A stretch of DNA of 64,000 nt from Bacteroidia bacterium (GTDB taxonomy: Bacteria > Bacteroidota > Bacteroidia > J057). A model generated the notes under the pieces. The model saw only the letters and a program-made list of their open reading frames with translations. It was not told the DNA's origin and did not search any database. Positions 18,524 to 27,870 of this stretch are shown here, in pieces (position 1 is the first letter of the stretch; the number at the start of each line of letters is the position of its first letter). The stretch is taken from NCBI GenBank assembly GCA_033391075.1, contig JAWPMV010000001.1:4836001-4900000 (forward strand). The letters are read 5' to 3'. The position numbers and the translations under genes were made by a program.

Positions 18524-20170
18524 ATGTCCGCATACGCAAAGGATGACCTTGTATTTAATAGCAATGAAGATCACAACCTCGAACTCCTGAGAAAGCTTAA
18601 TGGAAAGCTTCAGAAAATTGCTCAGGGAGGAGGCGAACGTTCTGTTGCCAAACATAAGGCCAGAGGAAAAATGACTGCCCGTGAGCGTATTCAGGCACTG
18701 CTTGATGACAAGGAAGCTTTTCTCGAAATAGGAGCTTTAGCTGCAGATGGTATGTATGAGGAATACGGAGGTTGTCCATCTGCCGGAGTGGTAACGGGTA
18801 TAGGCAGAGTGTCCGGAAAATTGTGCATGATCGTAGCCAATGATGCTACTGTAAAGGCCGGAGCCTGGTTTCCCATGGCTGGCAAAAAGAATCTTCGTGC
18901 CCAGGAAATTTCCATTGAGAATCATCTCCCCATCATTTATCTCGTAGATAGTGCTGGTGTTTTCCTACCCATGCAAGATGAGATTTTTCCAGATAAGGAA
19001 AACTTTGGAAGGATCTTCCGAAACAATGCTGTCATGAGCAGTATGGGAATCCCTCAAATAGCTGCAATCATGGGACCATGTGTTGCTGGAGGAGCCTATC
19101 TGCCAATCATGAGTGATGAAGCCCTGATCGTAGATGGAACGGGCTCTGTATTTCTGGCGGGTCCTTTCCTCGTAAAATCAGCCATTGGAGAAGATGTAGA
19201 TATAGAAACCCTGGGAGGGGCAACCACCCATAGCGAAATCTCAGGAGTTACAGATTATAAAATGCCTGATGATGCGACTTGTCTGGAAACCATCCGTTCG
19301 CTGATTGCCAAACAAGGAGAAAAGCCCAGAGCAGGTTATAATCGGGTAAAGCCTATTTCCCCTAAATACCCAGAAAAAGAATTACTCGGTATCCTTCCCT
19401 CCGACCGCGCCAAACCCTATGATATGCGCAAACTGATAGAGCGTATGGTGGATAAGGATAGTATGGATGAATACAAAACCGATTATGGTCAGTCCATCAT
19501 TTGTACCTATGCCCGAATTGATGGCTGGGCTGTAGGAATTGTCGCAAATCAGAGAAAAGTACTCAAATCTGCCAAAGGAGAAATGAAGTTTGGGGGGGTA
19601 ATATATTCTGATTCGGCAGATAAGGCTGCCCGCTTTATCATGAACTGCAATCAGAAATTGATTCCTCTGGTTTTTCTACAAGATGTAACTGGTTTTATGG
19701 TAGGTTCCAGGTCCGAACATGGAGGGATCATCAAAGACGGGGCTAAAATGGTGAATGCTGTCTCTAATTCTGTTGTACCCAAGTTCACCTTCATAATAGG
19801 TAATTCCTATGGAGCTGGAAATTATGCCATGTGTGGAAAAGCGTATGATCCTCGCCTGATTTTTGCATGGCCATCAGCAAGGATCGCCGTAATGGGAGGG
19901 GCACAGGCAGCAAAAACACTCTTACAGATAGAAAAAGCATCAGCCAAGAAAAAAGGAGAAGAAATTTCGGCTGAAAAGGAAGCAGAGATGCTCAAAGTCA
20001 TAACAGATAAGTATGATGCACAAACTTCCCCCTATTATGGTGCAGCCCGATTATGGGTGGATGGAATCATAGATCCCAGACGGACGAGAGAGATCATTTC
20101 GACCGGAATTGAGATGGCAAGTCTAAATCCTGACATTCCCGCATTTAATCCGGGAGTAATTCAAACTTGA
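18524..20170 (+). CDS. Acyl-CoA carboxylase, carboxyltransferase subunit (methylcrotonyl-/propionyl-CoA type)
   Basis: 548 residues spanning both crotonase-like halves of a carboxyltransferase beta subunit. Landmarks are KHKARGKMTARERIQALLD near the start, ADGMYEEYGGCPSAGVVTGIGR, the oxyanion-hole MGPCVAGGAYLPIM, TGSVFLAGPFLVKSAIGE, and the second-half GNSYGAGNYAMCGKAYDPRLIFAWP with ARIAVMGG. It moves a carboxyl group from carboxybiotin to an acyl-CoA. Overall it looks most like methylcrotonyl-CoA carboxylase beta (leucine breakdown), but propionyl-CoA cannot be excluded. The biotin carboxylase partner is not in this window. Confidence 0.9.
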   Translation: MSAYAKDDLVFNSNEDHNLELLRKLNGKLQKIAQGGGERSVAKHKARGKMTARERIQALLDDKEAFLEIGALAADGMYEEYGGCPSAGVVTGIGRVSGKLCMIVANDATVKAGAWFPMAGKKNLRAQEISIENHLPIIYLVDSAGVFLPMQDEIFPDKENFGRIFRNNAVMSSMGIPQIAAIMGPCVAGGAYLPIMSDEALIVDGTGSVFLAGPFLVKSAIGEDVDIETLGGATTHSEISGVTDYKMPDDATCLETIRSLIAKQGEKPRAGYNRVKPISPKYPEKELLGILPSDRAKPYDMRKLIERMVDKDSMDEYKTDYGQSIICTYARIDGWAVGIVANQRKVLKSAKGEMKFGGVIYSDSADKAARFIMNCNQKLIPLVFLQDVTGFMVGSRSEHGGIIKDGAKMVNAVSNSVVPKFTFIIGNSYGAGNYAMCGKAYDPRLIFAWPSARIAVMGGAQAAKTLLQIEKASAKKKGEEISAEKEAEMLKVITDKYDAQTSPYYGAARLWVDGIIDPRRTREIISTGIEMASLNPDIPAFNPGVIQT

Positions 20171-20265
20171 TTTGCAATTTTACGTTTAACACTTTTAGGG
20201 TTAATCCGGTTAATTTATGAGGGATGACCCAATGTTCTTGATGAAAAATGTGCGGGTAAACCCAT

Positions 20266-20273
20266 TAATTTTG
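20266..20273 (+). promoter_or_regulatory. Candidate -7 box for the SirB1-like gene
   Basis: TAATTTTG fits TAnnTTTG. A TTG at 20238-20240 could be the -33 element, although the 25-nt spacing is long. The ATG at 20284 is only 10 nt downstream, giving a very short leader. Confidence 0.4.
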
Positions 20274-20283
20274 CAGTGAAGAA

Positions 20284-21120
20284 ATGAAGGAAACGGAATT
20301 TAAGGCACTCATAAGCTTACTTGAAGACGACGATCCGACTATCGGAAAACATATAGAGGGGAAATTGTTGTCTTTGGGGGAAGGTATTATCCCTCGGCTA
20401 GAAGCAGCCTGGGAGGAAGAAGCAGACACAGATATCCAGCAAAGGCTGGAAGACATTATATACCTGATCCAGAGTAAAGGAACCATTGAAGAATTACAGG
20501 CATGGATGGAAGAAGATGATCCTTCCCTTTTGAAAGCCTGGTTCCTTATTTCCCAATACCAATATCCGGAACTCGACTATGAAGAGTTTCGTCATCATAT
20601 CAGCAGACTCAGCAATCGGATTTGGTTGCGGATCAGGACGCAAATGAATATTCCTGAGAAACTTGTATTGGTGAAAAACATGCTTTTTAAAGATGAAGCC
20701 TATGTTCCCAATCGCAAGCGGGTCTATGATATCCAAAACTATCTCATCAATGGTTTCTTCGAAACCAAAAAAGGAGGTCCCATCTCTTTGGGAATCCTTT
20801 ACCTGATCTTATGTGAAGAATTGGAGATTCCTATCAATGGAATCATCCTTCCCGGATACTTTGTACTAAGATATAAAGATGAGAAAAATGAATTCTTTGT
20901 AGATGTCTTTAATAAAGGGGCTTTCTTTAAAAGGGAAGACCTCAAGCGCTTTCTCAAGGAAGTAAATGCTGATGACTCCAGTAAATACTATGAGCCCAGC
21001 ACCAAAAAGGACATCATCCTGAATTTAATCAAAACGCTAACAGAGATTTCAAAAAGGAAAAAGAAATCTGAACAGGCAGAAGCCTGGAACAGTCTCCTGA
21101 GAAATCTCCAGATTGATTAG
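20284..21120 (+). CDS. SirB1-like transglutaminase-like protein
   Basis: 278 residues. The first 75 are acidic and helical. The core fits the SirB1_N transglutaminase-like domain: VKNMLFKDEAYVPNRKRVYDIQNYLINGFFETKKGGPISLGILYLILCEELEIPINGIILPGYFVLRY. Family members adopt a papain-like fold, but the catalytic Cys is often replaced; here the position before the IPISL-type block reads GGPISLG, so no nucleophile is evident and the function is unknown. It follows the carboxyltransferase by 113 nt with its own probable promoter. Confidence 0.78.
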   Translation: MKETEFKALISLLEDDDPTIGKHIEGKLLSLGEGIIPRLEAAWEEEADTDIQQRLEDIIYLIQSKGTIEELQAWMEEDDPSLLKAWFLISQYQYPELDYEEFRHHISRLSNRIWLRIRTQMNIPEKLVLVKNMLFKDEAYVPNRKRVYDIQNYLINGFFETKKGGPISLGILYLILCEELEIPINGIILPGYFVLRYKDEKNEFFVDVFNKGAFFKREDLKRFLKEVNADDSSKYYEPSTKKDIILNLIKTLTEISKRKKKSEQAEAWNSLLRNLQID

Positions 21121-21226
21121 CCTAAACATTCTTTCTCTTGAGCTCGCAGTAGAAAACATACAGCTCATAAAAACTACCTTGTATCTCTTATAGAATAAGG
21201 AGATATTGGTATGCCGAATCAGGATT

Positions 21227-21230
21227 AGGA
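21227..21230 (+). promoter_or_regulatory. Ribosome binding site deciding the start of the FG-GAP gene
   Basis: AGGA lies 7 nt before the ATG at 21238 but only 1 nt before the upstream ATG at 21232, so 21238 is the likely start. Confidence 0.6.
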
Positions 21231-21237
21231 CATGTGC

Positions 21238-23244
21238 ATGAAGAACTCCCTGCTTATTGTTTCCTTGCTGCTATTTTCCTCTTTTGTTTCTGCTCAAATT
21301 GGCTTTGGGGATTCGACCCATCTTTTGCCTAGTGCTCCCAATTACAGTGGCGTTTGTATAGGTATAGCAGACATGAATGCAGATCGTAAAGACGATATCA
21401 TTCACCTGCAAAACGGCACCATCCTCTACATAGAGTATCAGAACAAAAAAAATGAAGAATTTATCAGCGAACGCATTGATACAGTCAGTGAGGAAAGTGA
21501 GTGGGCCCTCTGTATTGCGGACGTAGATAACAATGGATTCAATGACATCCTGGTAGGTGGGCAGTATGATGGTTTGAAATTGTACAAAGGCAATGTGGCC
21601 AAATCATTCGAAAAGTCTCTGCTTCCCCTCGATTTACTGGAACTCTTCGCACAAGGAACAAATTTCGCAGACATAAATAATGACGGTTGGTTGGATGTCT
21701 TTTCTTGCCATGATGAGGCAGACAATCAAAAGTTTCGAAACCTCGGAAATGGCAGCTTTATACATGATAATAGCTTAGTCAATACAGTTACTGCCATCCC
21801 CAGTGATAATTCCGGTAATTATTCTTCGATCTGGACCGACTATGACAACGATGGTGATCTGGATATGTACCTCTCTAAATGTCGCCAGGGAGTAACTTCT
21901 GATACAGACCCTCGGAGGGTAAATATGCTCTTGCAAAATGATGGCAATAATAACTTTACGGAAGTAGCTGCTGCTGCTGGATTAGCAATAGGTGCCCAAA
22001 GTTGGGCTGCTGATTTCGCGGATATAGATAATGATGGCGACCTCGATGTTTTTGTCATCAATCATTTTGATGATAGCCAGCTCCTTGAAAACAATGGGGA
22101 CGGAACCTTTACTGATATCAGTAGTTCTTCCGGTTTTTTCCCGACACTCAGAGGAGTATTTGGTGTGCAGGCTATTTTTCGAGACTTTGATAATGACGGT
22201 TTTGTTGATCTTCTATTCTCCGGGAATCAACATCATCTCTTCCTCAATAATGGAGACAAAAGCTTTGCTCATCAGGACAATCCTTTCACCGATACACAAA
22301 TTGAATCTTTTGCTATTGGAGACCTGAATCAGGATGGTTTTCTGGATGTATATGCCGGCTATGCTTATTTCTTCACCGATCCCAGTCAAAGACCAGACAA
22401 GCTCTTTCTCAATGATGGCAACAACAATCACTTTCTCAATGTGATACTGGAAGGAGATAGCAGCAATAGAAGTGCAGTAGGCGCTCGGCTTTCTCTCTAT
22501 GGCTCCTGGGGCGTACAAGTTCGCGAGTTGCGATCAGGGGAAGGCTATGGAATCATGAACAGCCTGACGCAGCATTTTGGTTTGGGACAAGCGACTAGTA
22601 TCGATTCTCTGGTAGTAAACTGGCCTTCGGGGATAAAGGATAAAGTTAGCTTTCCAGCAATAGATCAAAGCTTAAGAGTGCTTGAAAACTCAACCAAGCC
22701 GATCAGTTACGACTTCTTTGTGGTACAAGAAAGTTTGGGGAATGCCAACGTTCTCTGGCAAACTTTCGATGAAAAGGATATCGATTTCTTTACAGTTCAA
22801 AGAAGCCGAGACAAAATCAGTTGGCAATCTCTCATAGATATCGGTGCCAAAGGAAATGCGAATAATCGAGCGAATTATTTCTTTCTGGATAAAGCCTCGC
22901 TTTCGGGCACTAGCTATTATCGCCTCAAACAAACCAATGAGAATGGCAATTTCTATTTCTCTGATACCCGTGAAATCACCCTGGATCCCAGAGAAAACGC
23001 CTGGATACTCGCACCTAATCCCGCTTCAACCCTTACAGAAGCCTATTCTCTCAATGGAGAATTATCAGATTTTCGATGGGAACTCTTGAGTCCGGATAGT
23101 AGGATTCTGGATGAAGGGGAAATTGGAGAAGCGGTAGATAGAGTAGAAATTGAACTAACAGGATTGAGTCCCGGTTATTATTTCGTGAGGATATATGCCC
23201 TGGATGAAAGTTGGACTCAGACTTTGATTCTTGTTAAGCCCTAA
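21238..23244 (+). CDS. Secreted FG-GAP/VCBS repeat protein with ASPIC/UnbV and T9SS sorting domains
   Basis: 668 residues from the ATG at 21238, with a Sec signal cleaved after VSAQ. The body is a beta-propeller of FG-GAP/VCBS repeats with calcium-binding loops of the D-x-D/N-x-D-G type (DVDNNGFND, DYDNDGDLD, DIDNDGDLD, DFDNDGFVD, DLNQDGFLD). An ASPIC/UnbV (CRTAC1-like) domain follows, with GARLSLYGSWGVQVRELRSGEGY and VVNWPSG. The last 80 residues look like a type A T9SS sorting domain (LAPNPAST through GYYFVRIYA). It should be exported by T9SS and held on or released from the surface; carbohydrate or protein binding is likely, but no enzyme site is seen. Confidence 0.88.
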   Translation: MKNSLLIVSLLLFSSFVSAQIGFGDSTHLLPSAPNYSGVCIGIADMNADRKDDIIHLQNGTILYIEYQNKKNEEFISERIDTVSEESEWALCIADVDNNGFNDILVGGQYDGLKLYKGNVAKSFEKSLLPLDLLELFAQGTNFADINNDGWLDVFSCHDEADNQKFRNLGNGSFIHDNSLVNTVTAIPSDNSGNYSSIWTDYDNDGDLDMYLSKCRQGVTSDTDPRRVNMLLQNDGNNNFTEVAAAAGLAIGAQSWAADFADIDNDGDLDVFVINHFDDSQLLENNGDGTFTDISSSSGFFPTLRGVFGVQAIFRDFDNDGFVDLLFSGNQHHLFLNNGDKSFAHQDNPFTDTQIESFAIGDLNQDGFLDVYAGYAYFFTDPSQRPDKLFLNDGNNNHFLNVILEGDSSNRSAVGARLSLYGSWGVQVRELRSGEGYGIMNSLTQHFGLGQATSIDSLVVNWPSGIKDKVSFPAIDQSLRVLENSTKPISYDFFVVQESLGNANVLWQTFDEKDIDFFTVQRSRDKISWQSLIDIGAKGNANNRANYFFLDKASLSGTSYYRLKQTNENGNFYFSDTREITLDPRENAWILAPNPASTLTEAYSLNGELSDFRWELLSPDSRILDEGEIGEAVDRVEIELTGLSPGYYFVRIYALDESWTQTLILVKP

Positions 23245-23621
23245 GGCATAGCCTATATTCTGATTTCCTTTTTTCCATATATGGTTTTGGCATTTTCTTC
23301 TTTTCCTTAGATAAATCCTTCATAAATTATTCAGGACGGGCATCGCAAAAATCAAGCTACTGCAAAGCCTTGGAGTGTTAGGGTGTTAGGGTGTTGGCGT
23401 TTGATCAAAATATAGACTCCATCCAACTACCAACTCCTACCCAAGCGCGATGGCCTGGCAGAGCCCATCGGGAGACGGGGCGGCTTGTGAGGCTGGATTT
23501 GGGCTCTGCGATTTTGGCTCCACCTTTTTAAAAAAGGTGGAAAAACAAGCCAAAACATAAAAAGAAAAAACCGAACTCTTTTCAGAGTCCGGCTTCTCAT
23601 TTGGTTCAATTCTAATTATTC
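23245..23621. repeat. Intergenic region with dispersed 104-bp element (copy 1)
   Basis: This 377-bp gap lies between convergent genes and holds no credible gene. Bases 23440-23543 align without gaps to 61346-61449; I count about 80 identities in 104. The 20-mer at 23351-23370 (ATCAAGCTACTGCAAAGCCT) recurs with one change at 61179-61198. A perfect CCACCTTTTT/AAAAAGGTGG palindrome lies at 23520-23540, and GTGTTAGGGTGTTAGGGTGTTGG direct repeats lie near 23376-23398. It could be a bidirectional terminator or an old mobile or repeat element. Confidence 0.75.
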
Positions 23622-24590
23622 TTAACCCTGAACTCCCAAAGACTGTAGCGTCTGTAGGTTCAGGTTTCCTTGAGGTAGTTCTTTGTCTTTTTGGTACTGA
23701 CGAAGAGCAGCCTGAGTTTGAACACCCATTACTCCGTCAACAGGACCAGGATTGTATCCTTTTCCCTGAAGAGCACGCTGAACGTCTCTTACGATAGTGG
23801 TGGTAGTTTTGGCAGCACAGAGAATCTCTGTCCACTCAGTATACCCACCTTTGGAGATCAATCTTTTTTCTTTTGAAGTTTTGTAAACCGCAGGGATTAC
23901 AATTTCGCGCTTCTGAGCCGGAGTAACCAATACACGCTTCGATACTGTTTTGTACTCAGCAGGAATTTCTTCCGTTCTCACCGAAGCAGGAGTCTTAAGC
24001 ACGCGCTTGGTGATAGTTTTGTAATCCGCAGGAATGTCAACGGTCTGTGTTTCTGCCGCTTTCACCAGTACTTGCTTTTGAACCGTGCGATAAACAGCAG
24101 GCTTTTCTTCCCAACAAAGGATGTAGCAATCTTCTGGATTATCAGAAAAACAGTTTTGGTCTTTCTTTTTGCGAACCCACTCACCACGGGGAGCTTCTAC
24201 CATTTCACGATTCGAAGCTGTACGATATACTGCAGGAACTTCTACTACTTTGGTTGAGGCTTCTTTAACTACTACTTGTTCAGTCACGGTTTCATATACT
24301 GCAGGGACAGGAATCTGGCGAGTCGAGGCCTCTTTCACCAATACTCTTTCGGTGCGAGTCTCATAAACTGCAGGAATAATCTCATATTTTGAAGAGGCTT
24401 CCTTTACCAGTTCTTGTTTGTCTACGTATTCGTAGCGATCAGGCATCTTACATTTGGCAAAACACTTACCAAATTCTGGAGTTGGAGGAAGATCGTCAAA
24501 TGGAATCTCCTCACTGGAGTTTTGTGCGAAGGAAAAGTTCATGACGCCCAAAACCATGATCAAGGTGTAAAAATATTTCACTGCTTTCAT
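23622..24590 (-). CDS. Secreted protein with seven 23-residue VPAVYET repeats and a peptidoglycan-binding domain
   Basis: 322 residues from the ATG at 24590; the frame is open upstream, but the signal peptide (MKAVKYFYTL to FSFAQ) fixes the start. Residues about 55-250 hold seven tandem units of the form RTERVLVKEASTRQIPVPAVYET; the fourth is enlarged by a Cys-containing insertion (QNCFSDNPEDCYILCWEE). The C-terminal 60 residues are a PF01471-type peptidoglycan-binding domain (VQRALQGKGYNPGPVDGVMGVQTQAALRQYQ). It is probably an envelope protein that grips peptidoglycan and presents the repeats. The repeat function is unknown to me. Confidence 0.82.
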   Translation of the reverse strand: MKAVKYFYTLIMVLGVMNFSFAQNSSEEIPFDDLPPTPEFGKCFAKCKMPDRYEYVDKQELVKEASSKYEIIPAVYETRTERVLVKEASTRQIPVPAVYETVTEQVVVKEASTKVVEVPAVYRTASNREMVEAPRGEWVRKKKDQNCFSDNPEDCYILCWEEKPAVYRTVQKQVLVKAAETQTVDIPADYKTITKRVLKTPASVRTEEIPAEYKTVSKRVLVTPAQKREIVIPAVYKTSKEKRLISKGGYTEWTEILCAAKTTTTIVRDVQRALQGKGYNPGPVDGVMGVQTQAALRQYQKDKELPQGNLNLQTLQSLGVQG

Positions 24591-24879
24591 AAATGAATAA
24601 TGCGTTAGTGATTTTTGGATTTGATGATATATAATTGAGATATTAAATACTTGCCAAAACAGTCCTCGTCCCTCTCCCGTAGGAGTTTGGAATAACCTTG
24701 GACTCATAAGCAAGGGCGTTAATCTGGAAATTAGCTGTGATTTGCCTTTAGGACATGAATTCCTAATTGAAGTCACAAGGCAAATCAGAAAAGTGACTTT
24801 TAGCGATTATTATCTCTAATATATACACACAAATAAATCTGCAATTCCTGTTATATTGCAACGAACTAGAAGCTTTTTT

Positions 24880-25536
24880 ATGAAAAATATCAATATCAGC
24901 CTGATAATCACCGCAATTCTTTTGCCAAGCTTGCTTTTTGTAGGCTGTAAAGGCAAATCTCCTGAAGACCTTCCCAAGTATAAAAAACGTTTTCGGACAC
25001 AAATTGCCAGTTTCGAAAACCAAAAAGAGAAAGCTGACGAAAGGGTGGAAGATGGAGTAAGTACCCTGACCGGAATCCAAAAAGCACTCGAAAATGCCAA
25101 GAATGTGGATGCCGAATTTGCCAAAGTCTATGGAAAATGGGAAAAGGTGGATAAAGAGGTAGAAGATCTCAATAAGGAATACGAAAAACTAAAATCTGAT
25201 GCGGAAAACCTCTTCGCAGCCATGGAGCGACAAACCGCCAGTCTCAATGACGAGAAGGCGAGAACGGAATTAAACAGAGGAATAAAAACCAATAAGGATA
25301 CCTATAATCAGACCCTGTCCAAGACTTCTGAAGCTATCGGAAAACTCCGGACCCTCCATGATGAGGCCAAGGATGTGATTAAGGCGCTGGAAGTAGCAGT
25401 AGCTTTGGGAGAGATTTCCGGAGTAAATGAAGGATTGAAAAGTATCCAGGACAAAGTCACAGTCATCATGGCTGACCTCAACGAAAGTATCAAAGAGAGT
25501 AAAGAAATGTATGAGCAAAAGATGGGCGGCGTCTAA
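24880..25536 (+). CDS. Coiled-coil lipoprotein of unknown function
   Basis: 218 residues from the ATG at 24880. The signal peptide ends in a lipobox (LLFVGC, Cys23). Nearly all of the mature protein is charged and helical, with heptad-like spacing (for example KVDKEVEDLNKEYEKLKSDAENL), so a long coiled coil is expected, anchored in the envelope. I do not recognise a family. The 289-bp gap upstream separates it from the divergent peptidoglycan-binding gene. A strong terminator follows at 25562. Confidence 0.7.
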   Translation: MKNINISLIITAILLPSLLFVGCKGKSPEDLPKYKKRFRTQIASFENQKEKADERVEDGVSTLTGIQKALENAKNVDAEFAKVYGKWEKVDKEVEDLNKEYEKLKSDAENLFAAMERQTASLNDEKARTELNRGIKTNKDTYNQTLSKTSEAIGKLRTLHDEAKDVIKALEVAVALGEISGVNEGLKSIQDKVTVIMADLNESIKESKEMYEQKMGGV

Positions 25537-25561
25537 TTAAGCTCCATTTTTGCCAATAATT

Positions 25562-25605
25562 AGGGCAGCGGAATCTATCAAAGGTTCCTCTGCCCTTTGT
25601 TTTTT
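25562..25605 (+). terminator. Rho-independent terminator
   Basis: AGGGCAG (25562-25568) pairs with CTGCCCT (25590-25596), with an inner GGAA/TTCC pairing, followed by TTGTTTTTT. It lies 25 nt after the coiled-coil lipoprotein gene. Confidence 0.8.
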
Positions 25606-25730
25606 CCCACGTTTGCTAGAGAAAGATAGACGCTTATTCAAGGCAGGCAAACAAATACTATGAGTGGAACCGTAATTGAAGAGACCATTGTGAAGACAAA
25701 CTCCCAATGTTTAACTCAAATACAGAAATT

Positions 25731-26114
25731 ATGAAATTATCGAAGCTTTTATACTTATCCATTCTTCCCTTCCTGATCACTCCTTCACTGAATGCAAGTA
25801 AGGATAGTCAGGTCGAAACCAATGTTCAGTCTGTTTTCTTTGAAGAGTCTTTTGACCATGACAAAAACAAGAAACGCTCAAGAGCCTTGAGGGAATGTGA
25901 ATCAGCAAACAGATATCTTGAAAAAGAGCTCTATGTCATGGAAGACAATTTGACCAGAACTCAAAGAAGGATGAAACGCATGCAAGCCAAAATCAGAGAT
26001 TATGAGGCGCAGCTGGAATATTACCAGAAAAGAGCTCCCCGCCGACCAAGAGCTGCCGGTTATGGAGACGGTAGAAACAGAAGCCGAAACGGATATAAAT
26101 ACAGAAATTATTAG
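25731..26114 (+). CDS. Small secreted basic coiled-coil protein
   Basis: 127 residues from the ATG at 25731, which begins a Sec signal (MKLSKLLYLSILPFLITPSLNAS); eight more residues upstream are open but precede the signal. The centre (about 50-95) is a charged helix with coiled-coil character (LEKELYVMEDNLTRTQRRMKRMQAKIRDYEAQLEYYQ broken into heptads). The tail is rich in Arg, Gly, Asn and Tyr (RAPRRPRAAGYGDGRNRSRNGYKYRNY in short pieces). No family is recognised. The gene lies 49 nt before mqnB on the same strand. Confidence 0.65.
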   Translation: MKLSKLLYLSILPFLITPSLNASKDSQVETNVQSVFFEESFDHDKNKKRSRALRECESANRYLEKELYVMEDNLTRTQRRMKRMQAKIRDYEAQLEYYQKRAPRRPRAAGYGDGRNRSRNGYKYRNY

Positions 26115-26162
26115 CATCCGTCCCTGAATTTGTGCAAAGCCCCACTTTCGCTAACTTGAAGT

Positions 26163-26837
26163 ATGAAAATACTCCTGGTTGCAGCCACACCACCTGAGAC
26201 AGCACAAATTCGAGAGCAATTAGGGATCGAAATGAAGCAGAGCCATATCGGGTCTGCTCATTTCGATCCTTATTTTATTGAAGTTTTGCACACAGGTATC
26301 GGTATGGTAAATACCGCCTTTCATCTCGGAAAATACTTCAGCCAGGAAAAACCGGATCTCGCTATAAACCTGGGGATCGCTGGAAGCTTTAGCAGAGATT
26401 TTGCGCTGGGAGAAGTAGTAGAAGTCGTAAGGGATCAATTCAGTGAACTAGGTGCAGAAGATGGAGAGGACTTTCTCGATCTGAAAGCCATGGGATTCCC
26501 TCTGTTTGAAAAAGGAGGCAAAAAATACTACAACAGCCTTTCCAATCCTCATAATTCTTCTTTGGGATTGAAAAAAGTTTCGGGAATTACCATCAATACT
26601 GTCCACGGCAATGAACAGTCCATAAAAAAATTACTCAAGCGCTATGAAGTAGTGGTAGAAAGCATGGAAGGCGCTGCTTTTTTTCAGGCCTGCCTGCAGG
26701 AAGAAGTGAAATTTTATGCCATTAGAAGCATTTCAAACTACGTTGAACGCAGGGATCGATCAAAATGGAATATTCCCCTCGCCTTATCTACGGTACAGAA
26801 CTTGCTGTTTCAGATGTTCAGGGAATCAGTCCTTTAA
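26163..26837 (+). CDS. mqnB: Futalosine hydrolase
   Basis: 224 residues of the nucleoside-phosphorylase/MTA-SAH-nucleosidase fold: MKILLVAATPPE at the start, HTGIGMVNTAFHLG, NLGIAGSF, and the base/ribose-binding VESMEGAAFFQAC. MqnB hydrolyses futalosine to dehypoxanthine futalosine, a step in the alternative menaquinone pathway. The fold is shared with MTA/SAH nucleosidase, but the short N-terminal VAATPPE and the EGAAFFQAC form are typical of MqnB. No other mqn gene is in the window, which is common because these genes are often scattered. Confidence 0.87.
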   Translation: MKILLVAATPPETAQIREQLGIEMKQSHIGSAHFDPYFIEVLHTGIGMVNTAFHLGKYFSQEKPDLAINLGIAGSFSRDFALGEVVEVVRDQFSELGAEDGEDFLDLKAMGFPLFEKGGKKYYNSLSNPHNSSLGLKKVSGITINTVHGNEQSIKKLLKRYEVVVESMEGAAFFQACLQEEVKFYAIRSISNYVERRDRSKWNIPLALSTVQNLLFQMFRESVL

Positions 26838-26896
26838 TTGGTTTATTCAGACAAATCGTATAGATTAGTAAAAAAACGACAACTTTTTATAAAGCA

Positions 26897-27847
26897 ATGG
26901 CTTCCAATAAAAATTCCTCCAACATGAGAAACAGATTGATTCTTGTGGTCGCCGGTATGTTGGTTTTATCAGCACTTGCGTATTTTTCCATAAAGTATTT
27001 TTCAGAAAAAAGTGAGAACGAGAAGAAAGAGAATCGGATCGCAGAGCTAAGCACAGAGATTCTGGATCTGGAAGAAGATATCTTCGAGCTCAACAATGAT
27101 CTGGAAGAAAAAGACATGGATCTGGCAGAGAAGGAAAAGAAGATTGATGAGAACAAAGCTCAGATCAAAGACCTCTTAGCCCGATTAAATACGGCCAAGC
27201 AAAAGGATAAAACTCAAACCGATAAAATCAGGGGTTATGAAACCCGATTGAAAGAGTTAGAAGGTTTATTGGAGAACTACGAGAACCAAATTGCCTTCTT
27301 GAAAGACCAGAATATGCTCCTGACGGGGCAAGTAGATAGCCTGCAGGTTACCCAAATCAAAATGCAGGAAGAATACCTTACCCTCAAAGCCAGCAATGAC
27401 GATAACTTGGCTCAGTTGGAAGAGACGGTAAAGAAAGCCTCGGTACTTAAGGCAGCAAATTATCAATACTACAGCATCAGTAAAAAAGGCAAAGCAAAAC
27501 TGGAAGCAGAGTTCAGAAGACGCTCTCTCAAGGATTTGCGCGTATGCGTAACCATCCTGGAAAACCAGGTAGCTGAGTCTGGTAGAAAAGACCTTTATCT
27601 GGTATTGGAAAATCCGGACGGTAGTCCGCTAACGAATTTCGGAGACGGATTTAGCGGTACATTTTTAGCCGAAGGAAGAGAAATTTCCTATAGCGCAAAA
27701 ACCCTCATCGATTATAACAAAAGTTCCGCTCTGGCCTGTATAGACTTTAGCCCGGAAGTCAATATCAAATGGCAGAAAGGAGTTCAGAATGTCTACGTCT
27801 ATACCGAAGGTAGAATGATTGGAAAGAGTAGCTTTTTGGTGAAATAG
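26897..27847 (+). CDS. Membrane-anchored coiled-coil protein
   Basis: 316 residues. One membrane helix near the N-terminus (about 13-33, LILVVAGMLVLSALAYFSI) is followed by a long coiled coil (about 38-185, E/K/L-rich with LEEDIFELNNDLEEKDMDLAEKEKKID-like heptads) and a compact C-terminal domain (about 190-316) beginning YYSISKKGKAKLEAEFRRRSLKDLRVCVTI. The C-terminal domain should lie outside the inner membrane. I do not recognise a named family, though this plan recurs in Bacteroidota. A hairpin shared with the convergent rng gene follows. Confidence 0.72.
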   Translation: MASNKNSSNMRNRLILVVAGMLVLSALAYFSIKYFSEKSENEKKENRIAELSTEILDLEEDIFELNNDLEEKDMDLAEKEKKIDENKAQIKDLLARLNTAKQKDKTQTDKIRGYETRLKELEGLLENYENQIAFLKDQNMLLTGQVDSLQVTQIKMQEEYLTLKASNDDNLAQLEETVKKASVLKAANYQYYSISKKGKAKLEAEFRRRSLKDLRVCVTILENQVAESGRKDLYLVLENPDGSPLTNFGDGFSGTFLAEGREISYSAKTLIDYNKSSALACIDFSPEVNIKWQKGVQNVYVYTEGRMIGKSSFLVK

Positions 27848-27870
27848 GAGATGTGTTATAGTGCGCCAGG

